Shown piece after piece: positions 51,062 through 60,846 of a DNA stretch of 64,000 nt. This DNA comes from Martensiomyces pterosporus. Taxonomy: Eukaryota; Kickxellomycota; Kickxellomycetes; Kickxellales; Kickxellaceae. The notes under the pieces were generated by a model, which saw nothing but the letters and a program-made list of their open reading frames with translations, ran no database searches and had not been told where the DNA came from. The translations under genes and the position numbers were made by a program. Numbering within the stretch: the first letter of the stretch is position 1; each line of letters starts with the position of its first letter. The stretch spans positions 1-64,000 of the forward strand of contig MU604020.1 in NCBI GenBank assembly GCA_025201845.1, given 5' to 3'.

Positions 51062-52852
51062 ATGGCTCTCAACTACCTGAGCAAGAACGCTCTGCCCAAG
51101 GTAAGCTATAAAAATGGTGCTCCGTCGATAAGCAGCGCACCGACAAGGAGGAAGGAGCTTGCTGAATCTGTCGCGTGAAGGCAAAGACGTCCCTTGGAAG
51201 TCAGCCCTCCCGCACACAGTGTATTCAGTGGCAGCAGCTTCTTTTGATAGCGAGCTGGGCTGTGATTCAGCACCCAAATTCAGTTCTGATCGTACGCGTT
51301 CTAATTGCCCCTACCACCTGCCACCTGCTGTCCAACTATCTGCTGTAGCTTGCTCGCCCTGCTGGCGTCCAGCTTGCTCGCTATGCCACAGTCAACGCTG
51401 CCAAGACCCAGATCACCACTCTGTCTAATGGCTTTACAATTGCGACTGAGAACGATCCCTCGGTGAAGACCGCCACCGTCGGTGTTTGGGTCAACTCTGG
51501 CAGCCGCAGCGAGACTGCCAAGGACAACGGCTCTGCCCACTTCCTGGAGCACATGGCCTTCAAGGTAAGTCTTCTGTCGATTCTCGCTTGAATGCGACTT
51601 GAGCCAATTGGCAAGGTGCAAGCAAGACGCGCCGACCGCGCTACTGACTTTTTGGACCAGAATCGGTTCTTTTGCTTGCTTGCGAGATGTGCTGTAGGGT
51701 ACCAAATCTCGCTCTCAGCACGACATCGAGCTTCTCATCGAGAACATGGGTGCCCACCTCAACGCCTACACCTCTCGCGAGCAGACTGTGTACTACGCCA
51801 AGGCTTTCGAGAAGGACGTTCCCCAGGCCGTCGAGGTTCTCTCTGACATCCTCCAGAACTCTACCCTCAGCGAGGGAGCTATTGAGCGCGAGCGCGATGT
51901 GATCCTCCGCGAGCAGCAGGAGGTTGAGAAGGTCATGGAGGAGGTTGTGTTTGATCACCTGCACGCCACTGCCTTCCAGAACAGCCCTCTTGGATACACC
52001 ATCCTCGGCCCCCGCGAGAACATCCTTTCGATCACAAAGGCTGACCTTGAGCAGTACATCTCGCGCAACTACACTGCCGATCGCATGGTCCTTGTCGGTG
52101 CTGGCGGCGTCAAGCACGATGACCTCGTCAAGCTCGCCGAGAAGCACTTTGGCTCGCTCAAGACCAGCGAGACCCCTGTTGCTCTCTCGACCCGCAAGGA
52201 TGCTCCTCCCCGCTTCTGGGGCTCTGACCTGCGCGTCCGCAACGACGACATCCCCCAGGCCCACATTGCCCTTGCCGTCGAGGGCGTCGGATGGACCCAC
52301 CCCGACTACTTCTCGATGCTCACACTCCAGTCGCTTATCGGCAACTGGGACCGCTCCCTCGGTGCCCCTGGCAACGTCAGCTCGCGCCTGTCTCAGATCG
52401 TGTCGAAGAACAACCTGGCAAACTCGTTCATGTCGTTCAACACCTCGTACCACGACACTGGTCTCTGGGGCATCTACCTGAACTCGGAGAACGTCTCCAA
52501 CCTCGACGACCTTCTCCACTTCACCCTCAAGGAGTGGGCTCGTCTCTCGACCTCCGTCACGGAGGCCGAGGTTGAGCGCGCCAAGCAGCAGCTCAAGGCC
52601 TCGCTCCTCCTCAACCTTGACGGCACCACTGCCGTTGCCGAGGACATTGGCAGGCAGATCCTCACCCACGGCAAGCGCATGGAGCCCGCCGAGGTTGCTG
52701 CCGCCGTCGATGCCGTCGATGCCGCCACTGTCCGCAAGGCTGCTTACGAGCGCCTTTGGGACCAGGAGGTTGCTGTTGTCGGTGTTGGACCCATCCAGGG
52801 CATGCCCGACTACATGCGCATTCGCTCTGGCATGTCGTGGATGCGTGCTTAA
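51062..52852 (+). CDS. MAS1: mitochondrial processing peptidase beta subunit
   Basis: Three exons: 51062-51100, 51349-51564 and 51698-52852. The donors are GTAAGC and GTAAGT, and the acceptors CTGTAG and CTGTAG. The product is 469 residues. Exon 1 gives MALNYLSKNALPK, a basic amphipathic mitochondrial presequence start that continues with LARPAGVQLARYATVN. The M16 metallopeptidase zinc motif HFLEH (HXXEH) is at ~77-81, with the distal ligand region ERERDVILREQQE. The intact motif marks the catalytic beta subunit rather than alpha. It cleaves matrix-targeting presequences with the alpha subunit; in some fungi it also serves as a complex III core protein. Intron 1 (248 nt) starts only 39 nt after the ATG. 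Confidence 0.95.
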
Positions 52853-53912
52853 GCACAGCCCCTGGTTTGCCTTTGTGTTGTTCTTTCAGTTCCATTTCCT
52901 ATTCTATTTCTCAAACACATTCTCTTTTCTTGCTGTCCTTTCTTCCTACGCCGTAAACAGAGTTACATCTAGAGAACACCCGTCTGCACACGGCACGCAC
53001 GCAAGAAGACGCGCCTGGCCAATGTGGCGCTTATCTTTTCTGTTGGGGGAGCCGGTGATTAGATGCGACGGTGATTCGCCAGCCGTCTGAACGGCGAAAA
53101 AGAGCGCGACGAGTGCCACACACCCGCTTCACGGATAGGCGGGATTGGTAAGCAGCAGGAGGGCGCTGCGTGTGGCGGCTCAGGCCAGAGAGCACGGGCT
53201 GCTGCGTGCTACGAGAAGGGATCCAACCATGGCTCCCGTAGGGCCGGACTGCACCCATGCTGGGCCCAGAGGACCGCGGAGCAGAGCCGAAGGCAGCTCA
53301 GGCGAGGGAGAAAAAAAAAAGCAACACGGAATGCGCTGTGTGGATGCTACTATGTGACGCCTGGAATATGCGCAGAAATTTTTTCTGATTCTTCACGCAT
53401 CCCCAAAGTTCCATGCCCTTCGAGAGGTTGGTTTCTTGCGCACCCTTATTTTACACGCCTTCGGTGCCACTTGCCGCTCCTCTCCCTTCTGCTGGCTTGC
53501 TTCCACTCTTCCTTTTGGCACCTAGAATCTGCATTCTTTACCAGCCTCCCTGCACGGTTTATATACGCTCTTGCGCAAGGTATCACTATAAAAGGTAAAT
53601 AGCCTGGCTTTTCGCAAAGCTGCTTTTCAGCGTTTATGCAGTGCACCGCACCACGCATGTGCGCTTTATGCCCTTGCGCTTGGTACCACCACCACTGCCG
53701 GGCCGTGTGTGTATGCTGTGCCGCCGGTCCGAATGACTGCGAATGCGCCTGTGCTGGCGCCACATGCGGCCAGCCCCTCCCAGCCTTGTCTGCTGTGCTC
53801 TCGCAGCTATCCACACTGGCACTAACAGCTACGCCTTGCCCAACACCTCTTTTCTCAATTCGGCGCATCTAGCTTTACACACGTTCAACTCCAGCACACT
53901 CTATAGCCCGCA
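52853..53912. other. spacer and promoter of HSP40 gene
   Basis: About 1.06 kb without a credible ORF. A TATA-like TTTATATA lies near 53560, and GAA/TTC-rich sequence lies at about 53373-53395. The latter only loosely resembles a heat-shock element. Confidence 0.45.
53560..53567 (+). promoter_or_regulatory. TATA-like element of HSP40 gene
   Basis: TTTATATA sits about 350 bases upstream of the start codon. A TATA box would fit an inducible chaperone gene. Weak evidence from position and sequence only. Confidence 0.3.
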
Positions 53913-55151
53913 ATGGTTCGCGAAACAAAGCTGTACGATACCCTTGGCGTCTCGCCTAACGCCACCGATTCCGAGATCAAAAAGGCCTACAGGAAGCTTG
54001 CGCTCATGTACCACCCTGACAAGAACCCCAATGCGGGCGACAAGTTCAAGGAGGTCTCGCATGCCTACGAGATCCTTTCTGATGACCAGAAGAGACAGAT
54101 GTACGACCAGTTTGGCGAGGCTGGCCTGAACGGCGATGCCGGAGGCATGGGCGGCGGCATCAACCCGGAGGACCTCTTCTCGCAGTTCTTTGGCGGCGGC
54201 GGCGGCATGTTTGGCGGAGGTGGCCGCCGTGGACCCAGCGGGCCCCGCCGTGGACGCGACATGGCTCATGCCCTGAAGGTCTCGCTTGAGGACCTGTACA
54301 AGGGCAAGACATCCAAGCTCCAGGTCACAAAGAACATCATCTGCGCCACCTGCGACGGAAAGGGCGGCAAGGACGGAGCTGTGCAGGAGTGCCGCAAGTG
54401 CCACGGCCAGGGTATCGAGGTTGTCATCCGCCAGATGGGCCCCATGGTGCAGCAGATCCAGCAGCAGTGCCGCCAGTGCGGCGGTGCGGGCGAGGAGATT
54501 GACGAGCGCAACAAGTGCAAGAAGTGCAATGGCCGCAAGGTCATCAGCGAGCGCAAGCAGCTCGAGGTCCACATCGAGAAGGGCATGAAGGAGGGCCAGA
54601 AGATCGCGTTCAAGGGCGAGGCCGACCAGGCACCGGGCGTCATTCCCGGCGACATCGTCATCATTGTTGACGAGAAGGAGCACCCCCGCTTCAAGCGCCG
54701 TGGCGACGACCTGTACTACGAGGCCGAGATCGACCTTATCACCGCCCTGGCTGGCGGCAATGTCCACGTCCAGCACCTCGACGACCGCGTGCTCAACGTC
54801 ACCATCCTGCCCGGCGAGGTCATCAAGCCTGGCGAGGTCAAGGCTGTTGAGGGCGAGGGCATGCCTTCCTACCGCCACCACAACATGGGCAACCTGTACA
54901 TCAAGTTCAACATCCGCTTCCCCGAGTCCAACTGGACGTCCGAGGAGCAGATCAAGCAGCTCGAGGCTATCCTGCCTCCCCGGCAACCTCTTGCTGCTGT
55001 CCCCAAGGGATGCCACGAGGAGGAGGTCGTGCTTGCGACTCTTGATGCCTCGCAGCAGCAGCGCATGAACGCTGGTGCCGAGGCTATGGAGGAGGACTAC
55101 GACGAGGCTCATCAGCAGGGTGGACCTGGCGTCCAGTGCGCCCAGCAGTAA
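53913..55151 (+). CDS. YDJ1: type I HSP40 co-chaperone, Ydj1-like, farnesylation motif
   Basis: 412 residues. The J domain (residues 5-68) has the catalytic HPD in [14 protein letters not shown] Gly/Phe-rich linker follows (~75-115: [12 protein letters not shown]). The zinc-finger domain with four CxxCxGxG-like repeats spans ~143-210 ([33 protein letters not shown]). A C-terminal substrate-binding and dimerisation domain follows. The last four residues are CAQQ, a CaaX box predicting farnesylation and ER/perinuclear membrane association, as in Ydj1 (CASQ). It stimulates Hsp70 ATPase and delivers clients in the cytosol. Single exon, ATG in CGCA context. About 1.25 kb upstream of the ABC transporter. 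Confidence 0.95.
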   Translation: MVRETKLYDTLGVSPNATDSEIKKAYRKLALMYHPDKNPNAGDKFKEVSHAYEILSDDQKRQMYDQFGEAGLNGDAGGMGGGINPEDLFSQFFGGGGGMFGGGGRRGPSGPRRGRDMAHALKVSLEDLYKGKTSKLQVTKNIICATCDGKGGKDGAVQECRKCHGQGIEVVIRQMGPMVQQIQQQCRQCGGAGEEIDERNKCKKCNGRKVISERKQLEVHIEKGMKEGQKIAFKGEADQAPGVIPGDIVIIVDEKEHPRFKRRGDDLYYEAEIDLITALAGGNVHVQHLDDRVLNVTILPGEVIKPGEVKAVEGEGMPSYRHHNMGNLYIKFNIRFPESNWTSEEQIKQLEAILPPRQPLAAVPKGCHEEEVVLATLDASQQQRMNAGAEAMEEDYDEAHQQGGPGVQCAQQ

Positions 55152-56408
55152 ATGCCCTCCATGGCCAGACCAAGACAAATCCTCTTGGCGCTGGCTTCCT
55201 TTGTAATCATCGGCGCACATCTCCCCTCTTCATACAGCTCTTTCACACCTATGTTTTTCACCTGTCCTTTCCCATCCAATCTATAAGCACCCATCTCCTG
55301 ACAAGAGGCACACCCGCTGTCTTGGAACCAGCAGCCCGTGTGTGGACATGGTGCGGCGAGTCTGCATGTATTTGGGCGTATTAAATCAGCTGACACCAAG
55401 ATGAAATCGGTGTGCCCAAACCCGTTCTGCAGCCGGGGCTGAGGCCAGCGAGGCGCTTTGGGCCGGTGCGTGTGTGGGGAAAAGCACTTTGTGAGCCAAA
55501 CAGATAATCGCGTGTGCAACGAGCAGAAGTTTCATCTTTTCCAAAAAAAAAAAAACACTGCCTTTATATGCTGTTGAGGTGTGCTGGTCCCTGCAAGCCA
55601 GCTCGGCATTGCCAGCTGGAGTAACAAACACCCAGTGCTCGCCCCTCGCATGGTGGCTGCGAAGCGGCAGGCGTAGCTGTTGGCCAATGTGCGGTAGGAA
55701 GGAGATGGCAAGGTGCACACCTCGGCGATGGGCAGCAGCGTGTGCGCCGTTGCCTTCGAGCTGCCACTGCTCGCTCGGACTTCTCCCCCGGACAGAGGGG
55801 CGCCGCTTTGGGGTGCTGCGGCTAAGACAGGAGCCGGTCACAGTAGAGGGAAAATGTGCGTGTGCGCTTGCCATGCAAACAGTCATGCCCTCCCTGTCCT
55901 GCGGCTTTGCTTTGTCATGTTGCGCTTTTCTGGGTGTAGGCCAGAAGCCCCGACGTTTTCCCGCTGCGTCCAAATACCGCTGCTGCCGCATGTCAATCCA
56001 TGGAGGCTGCGGCGCGCGTCTTGGAACCGACGAGTGCCATCCCTCTCTGGTTTGGCGACGAGAAATCTTTCGCTGTGGGCAGGGGAGAGCCTGTCAAAAT
56101 CTTGGCACTGATTCTTGCTGCTGTTAAAACACTGTTTACATCGCCTTTTAGCCTTTGTAGCTCTGCCTACCAATAGCTGGATATTTCCCATCAAGCTTTT
56201 AGAATCTTTGTATCCTGAGCCCGGAGCCTGCGTGCTTTGCCTTGTACCTGAGAGCGAACATTCGACAGCCATCTTGCTTTTGTTTTCTCTTCGCGCTTTC
56301 TCCCACCCCCTTTCCACTTCATACACCGCACACGCCACAAATACCCCTATTTCCTTTTGCACTCTGTTTTCCGCTTGTCTCCCATCCCCCTTGTCGGCAC
56401 CTTAATTA
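55152..56408. other. spacer HSP40 / ABC transporter
   Basis: About 1.26 kb. Contains a poly-A tract (about 55543-55555) and, just before the ABC start codon, a TTAATTAA. No credible gene. Confidence 0.5.
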
Positions 56409-59400
56409 ATGGTCTCCGGATCTCCGTCGCTTACTCCGAAGCGGAGCGGCGGCAGCTCTCAGACCGAGAGCACTGAGGAGCTGCACGAAAAGACGCAGCA
56501 GACGTCCCGCACGAGCATCGACAAGAAGGATGCCGCCGATGCCGTCGACAAAATTGACATGCTGCCTCAGGCAGACGCCGAGGACGACAAGGATAGGCCC
56601 AAGGTTGCCGAGGAGCAGCCGCCGCCCGTTCCCTTGCTCCGACTCTTCAGATTCGCAACCAAAACCGACATATTCCTTAATATTTTGGGCTCCGTGTGCT
56701 CGGTGGCTGCTGGCGTGATTACGCCAACAATGACTGTTGTGTTCTCGTCGCTCATGCAAGCCCTTATCAACTACAACACGTGGATCCAGCTGCACAGGGA
56801 AGATGATGCCCACCACCTCCTGGATCACGAGTCTAGAAAGTACTGCCTGTGGTTCTTCCTTTTGGGCATCATGATGTGGGTTGTTGCCTACGGCGTCAAC
56901 GCCTGCTGGTCCGTTGCTGCCGAGAACCAGGGCCTGCGCATCCGCGAGCTCTACTACGAGTCCATCATGCGCCAGGACATTGGCTGGTTCGACACCATCA
57001 AGACCGGCGAGCTGACCACGCGCATCACCAACGACGTCAACCTGGTCCAGGACGGTCTGGGCGAGAAGTTTGGCTTTGTGTTCATGCACTCCGTGTCCTT
57101 TATCACCGGCTTTATCATTGCGTTCGTCAAGGGGTGGAAGCTCGCCTTCATCTGCCTCTGCGTGCTCCCGTTCATCATTGGATCAGCCGCCTTCATGGGA
57201 ATCAAGATCGCCAAGTGGGTCACTTTTGCTCAGGACCACACCGCTGCATCGGGTGCTGTCGCCGACGAGGTCCTCGGCGGCATCCGCACTGTCATGGCGT
57301 TCAACGGCCAGGAGCGCGAGCTTGCCAGGTACCAGGAGAAGATCCAGGAGGCCTACGAGTTTGGCAAGAAGAAGGGCTATGTTTTGGGTGCCGGCATTGG
57401 GTTCATCCAGTTCTTCATCTTTGTCATGTTCTGCGTCGGGTTCAACTTTGGAATCTGGCAGATCTCCATTGGGGATATGGATGCACAGCAGGTTCTCAAT
57501 GTCATCTTTGCCCTGCTCATCGGCGGATTCTCTCTTGGTGGTACCGCACCCAACCTCTCGGCTGTCTCGACCGCCCAAGGCTGTGCGGCCAAAGTGTACG
57601 CCATTATCGACCGCAAGTCGCCCATCGACCCTCTGGACACGGAAACCGGAGTCAAGGTCGAGAAGATCCACGGAAAGATCACCTTCACCAACGTTCACTT
57701 CAACTACCCGAGCCGCCCCAACATCCCCATCCTCAAGGGCTTCAACTTGGAGATCAAGCCTGGCCAGAAGGTCGCTCTCGTTGGCGAGTCTGGCTGCGGC
57801 AAGTCGACTACCATTGGTCTCATCGAGCGCTTCTACGACCCACACGAGGGCGATGTTTTGATTGACGACGTGAACATCAAGGAGTACAACATCGGATCTC
57901 TGCGCCACCGCATCGGCATCGTCACGCAGGAGCCTGTTCTGTTCTCGACCACCATCATGCAGAACATCAAGTGGGGCGCCATCGACCCCGAGAACAACCC
58001 GCCTACGGAGGAAGAGGTCATTGAGGCTGCCAAGGCCGCCAACGCCCACCAGTTCATCAGCCAGCTTCCCGACGGCTACGACACCCTTGTCGGCGAGGGA
58101 GGCGCTCTGCTCTCTGGCGGCCAGAAGCAGCGTATCGCGATTGCACGTGCCATCATCCGCAACCCCGACGTTCTTCTGCTTGACGAAGCCACCTCTGCCC
58201 TCGACACTGCCTCCGAGCGCCTTGTCCAGGATGCCCTCGACAAGCTCTCTGCCGACCGCACCACCATCTCGATCGCCCACCGCCTCAGCACCATCCGCAA
58301 CTGCGACATGATCTACGTTGTCCGCGACGGTGTTGTTTCTGAGAGCGGCACACACGAGGAGCTTGTGTCTACCGATGGCGAGTACGCCTCCATGGTGCGT
58401 GCCCAGGAGCTGCGCCAGGCTGTTCGTATCTCTGAGCAGGGATCCGAGGATGACGATGAGGAGGACGTCGATGCGCTGATTGCCAAGGAGCTCAAGGAGC
58501 AGGCGCTAGATCTCAAGGCCACCACGCGCCAGACCATGCAGAGCATCAAGCGCATCTCCACCACCCAGTCTGCCAGGGATGCCAAGCTCAGGTTCAAGTC
58601 GCTCGAAGAGTCCAGCGATTTCTACCTGCTCTGGCGCCTCCTCATGCAGTACCGCAGTTCGATGAAAGCGGCTATCCCCGGCGCTGTTCTTGCTGTGATC
58701 GACGGTGCCGTGATGCCCTGCTTCGCTCTTGTTTACTCCAGCCTGCTTATTTCCCTGTCCATCCCCGACACCAAGGAGATGAAGAAGGAGGCCACCAAGT
58801 ATGCCTGCCTGTTCCTTATCTTCTCGGCCACTGACTTGTGCGCTATGTTCGGCAGGGCTGGTCTGTTCCACATTGCTGGTGAGAGCCTTACCCGCAGGAT
58901 CCGCTATGAGACGTTCAAGGCCTACCTGTCGTTTGAGTCGGGGTACTACGATGACGAGGAGAACGGCACGGGTATGCTTACTGCTCGCTTGGCTACCGAG
59001 GCTGAGGATGTCAACAAAGTCGTCGGCACTGTCCTCAGCACCCTCGTTAGCACGCTGTCTACCGCGACCACCGCTATGGTTATTGCATTCGTCTACGACT
59101 GGCGCCTTGCTCTCCTCATGCTTGCGTGCTGGCCCATCCAGGGCTTTGCCCAGTTCCTCCAAGCCCGCACTGTCTGGGGCTCGTCATTCCGCACCAAGAA
59201 GGCGTATGAGAGGTCTGGCCAAGCTGCTGCTGAGAGCATCCGCAACATCAAGACGGTTGCCACCTTGCGCCGCGAGGAGACCTTTATCACGTCCTTCAAC
59301 GAGCACAACCGCCTGCCGCACAAGGGCAACATCCAGGGTGCCCTTGTAACGAGCCTTGGATTTGGATTTTCGCAGGCGTGCAACCTGTTCATCAATGCGC

Positions 59401-60374
59401 TTATTTTCTACGCTGGCTGCCGCTTCATCCTCAATGGCTGGATCACTATGGAGCAGATGACCAAAGTTCTGATGGCTTCGACGTTCTCGGCCATGGCTAT
59501 CGGCATGCTGGCCCAGTTCTCGACTATGGTTTCCAAGGGCGCTGTTTCGTCGCGTGGAATCTACATGACCCTTGACCGCAAGAGCCACATTGATGGACTC
59601 AACCCCGACGGCGTTGTTCCCGAGAAGTTCGAGGGCAACGTCAGCTTCGAGGATGTCCGCTTCAGCTACCCCATTCGCCCTGACACCAAGATCCTCAAGG
59701 GGATCTCGTTCGATGCTCTGGCTGGCAAGAGTGTTGCCCTTGTGGGTGCCTCTGGCTCTGGCAAGTCGACCTCGATTTTGCTTGCCCAGCGTCTTTACGA
59801 TGCCAGCTCTGGCAGCGTCAATGTTGAGGGCACCAACGTGCGTGACTGGAGCATCACTGGGTTGCGCGACCGTATGGCCATCGTCGGCCAGGAGCCCATC
59901 CTGTTCAACTACACCATCGGCGACAACATTGCGTACGGCAAGCCCGGTGCCACGCAGCAGGAGATTGAGGAGGCCGCAAAGGAGGCCAACATCTACAACT
60001 TTGTCGTGAACCTGCCCGACGGCTTCAACACCAGCGTTGGCCAGAAGGGTGGCCGTCTGTCTGGTGGCCAGAAGCAGCGTGTTGCTATTGCACGCGCCCT
60101 GGTGCGCAAGCCCAAGCTTCTTCTCCTCGACGAGGCCACCGCCGCCCTTGACTCGCGCAGCGAAAAGCTTGTCCAGCGCGTGCTTGACAAGGCTGCCAAG
60201 GAGCGCACCACGCTGACCGTCGCCCATCGCCTGAGCACCATCCAGGACTGCGACATGATTGTCGTGTTCAAGAACGGCCGCATTGTCGAGCGCGGCACTC
60301 ACGACGAGCTCCTGGCTCTCAAGGGCCACTACAGCCTTCTTGTCCAGCAGCAGTCGCTCCAGGTCACCCACTAG
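56409..60374 (+). CDS. full-size ABCB (P-glycoprotein/MDR-type) transporter
   Basis: 1321 residues with the layout TMD1-NBD1-TMD2-NBD2. The N-terminal ~75 residues are charged and cytosolic. TMD1 spans ~80-400. NBD1 has Walker A GESGCGKST at 459-467, a signature LSGGQKQR, and Walker B LLLDEATSALD. A charged linker is at ~670-720 (EDDDEEDVDALIAKEL). TMD2 spans ~745-1035. NBD2 has Walker A GASGSGKST starting at 1113, LSGGQKQRVAIARA, LLLDEATAALD, and an H-loop VAHRLS. Both sites look complete, including both catalytic glutamates. It exports hydrophobic compounds or lipopeptides; its fungal relatives include Ste6 and azole-efflux MDR pumps. Single exon, no frameshift. The substrate cannot be predicted. 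Confidence 0.95.
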   Translation: MVSGSPSLTPKRSGGSSQTESTEELHEKTQQTSRTSIDKKDAADAVDKIDMLPQADAEDDKDRPKVAEEQPPPVPLLRLFRFATKTDIFLNILGSVCSVAAGVITPTMTVVFSSLMQALINYNTWIQLHREDDAHHLLDHESRKYCLWFFLLGIMMWVVAYGVNACWSVAAENQGLRIRELYYESIMRQDIGWFDTIKTGELTTRITNDVNLVQDGLGEKFGFVFMHSVSFITGFIIAFVKGWKLAFICLCVLPFIIGSAAFMGIKIAKWVTFAQDHTAASGAVADEVLGGIRTVMAFNGQERELARYQEKIQEAYEFGKKKGYVLGAGIGFIQFFIFVMFCVGFNFGIWQISIGDMDAQQVLNVIFALLIGGFSLGGTAPNLSAVSTAQGCAAKVYAIIDRKSPIDPLDTETGVKVEKIHGKITFTNVHFNYPSRPNIPILKGFNLEIKPGQKVALVGESGCGKSTTIGLIERFYDPHEGDVLIDDVNIKEYNIGSLRHRIGIVTQEPVLFSTTIMQNIKWGAIDPENNPPTEEEVIEAAKAANAHQFISQLPDGYDTLVGEGGALLSGGQKQRIAIARAIIRNPDVLLLDEATSALDTASERLVQDALDKLSADRTTISIAHRLSTIRNCDMIYVVRDGVVSESGTHEELVSTDGEYASMVRAQELRQAVRISEQGSEDDDEEDVDALIAKELKEQALDLKATTRQTMQSIKRISTTQSARDAKLRFKSLEESSDFYLLWRLLMQYRSSMKAAIPGAVLAVIDGAVMPCFALVYSSLLISLSIPDTKEMKKEATKYACLFLIFSATDLCAMFGRAGLFHIAGESLTRRIRYETFKAYLSFESGYYDDEENGTGMLTARLATEAEDVNKVVGTVLSTLVSTLSTATTAMVIAFVYDWRLALLMLACWPIQGFAQFLQARTVWGSSFRTKKAYERSGQAAAESIRNIKTVATLRREETFITSFNEHNRLPHKGNIQGALVTSLGFGFSQACNLFINALIFYAGCRFILNGWITMEQMTKVLMASTFSAMAIGMLAQFSTMVSKGAVSSRGIYMTLDRKSHIDGLNPDGVVPEKFEGNVSFEDVRFSYPIRPDTKILKGISFDALAGKSVALVGASGSGKSTSILLAQRLYDASSGSVNVEGTNVRDWSITGLRDRMAIVGQEPILFNYTIGDNIAYGKPGATQQEIEEAAKEANIYNFVVNLPDGFNTSVGQKGGRLSGGQKQRVAIARALVRKPKLLLLDEATAALDSRSEKLVQRVLDKAAKERTTLTVAHRLSTIQDCDMIVVFKNGRIVERGTHDELLALKGHYSLLVQQQSLQVTH

Positions 60375-60846
60375 AAATGCGTCCTCCAAGCTTGCCTCTG
60401 CGATGCTCCTCTCTGATACTTGCAGGCGCCTCCTTTATTTCTTGATAGCATCTTTTCTCCCATTGCTCGCCTGTCTTTTACAGCCTTCTCCCTGTCTCTC
60501 TCTCTCTCACTGGGATAGCAGGATTCAGTGCTAATGTACGTTTGCCTTTACAGCAACGACTGCTATTGCTACCGTGCTGGTGAATGCATCTATTGAAACT
60601 AAATGCTGGGCGTTGGCAAAATCGGCTCGGCTCGATAAAACATTGGTTACCTCGCAGCGCGAGCGACCCGCTGGGGTGAAAAAAAATATGTACCAGTCGC
60701 TTTCTCTCCTTGCTGCAATCAGTACGTTTCCTCCGCCTCTCAACGCCCTCACTATTTGGATTGGTCTCCCTCTGCTCAATCACGCGGTGCCCGACACACG
60801 TCAATTTCGTATTCTTTTCAGAGGACGTGCTCCTTAGCGCAAAGAA
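60375..60846. other. short spacer ABC transporter / eIF2B delta
   Basis: About 470 bases with pyrimidine-rich stretches (TCTCTCTCTCTC near 60496). No gene seen. Confidence 0.5.

Noticed and set aside
51641..52669. 342-codon antisense ORF over MPP beta
   Set aside because: Shadow of the biased coding exon; no independent features.
53373..53395. Possible heat-shock element upstream of the HSP40 gene
   Set aside because: GAA and TTC words are present but not in regular alternating 5-bp spacing.
53901..55220. 439-codon ORF antisense to the HSP40 gene
   Set aside because: Mirror of a highly biased GC-rich coding exon (Leu/Val/Ala/Asp-rich shadow); no domain. The sense frame is a clear Ydj1.
59184..60389. 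Long antisense ORFs over the ABC transporter (also 57183-58355)
   Set aside because: Same shadow effect from strong third-codon bias. Sense frame has both nucleotide-binding domains.
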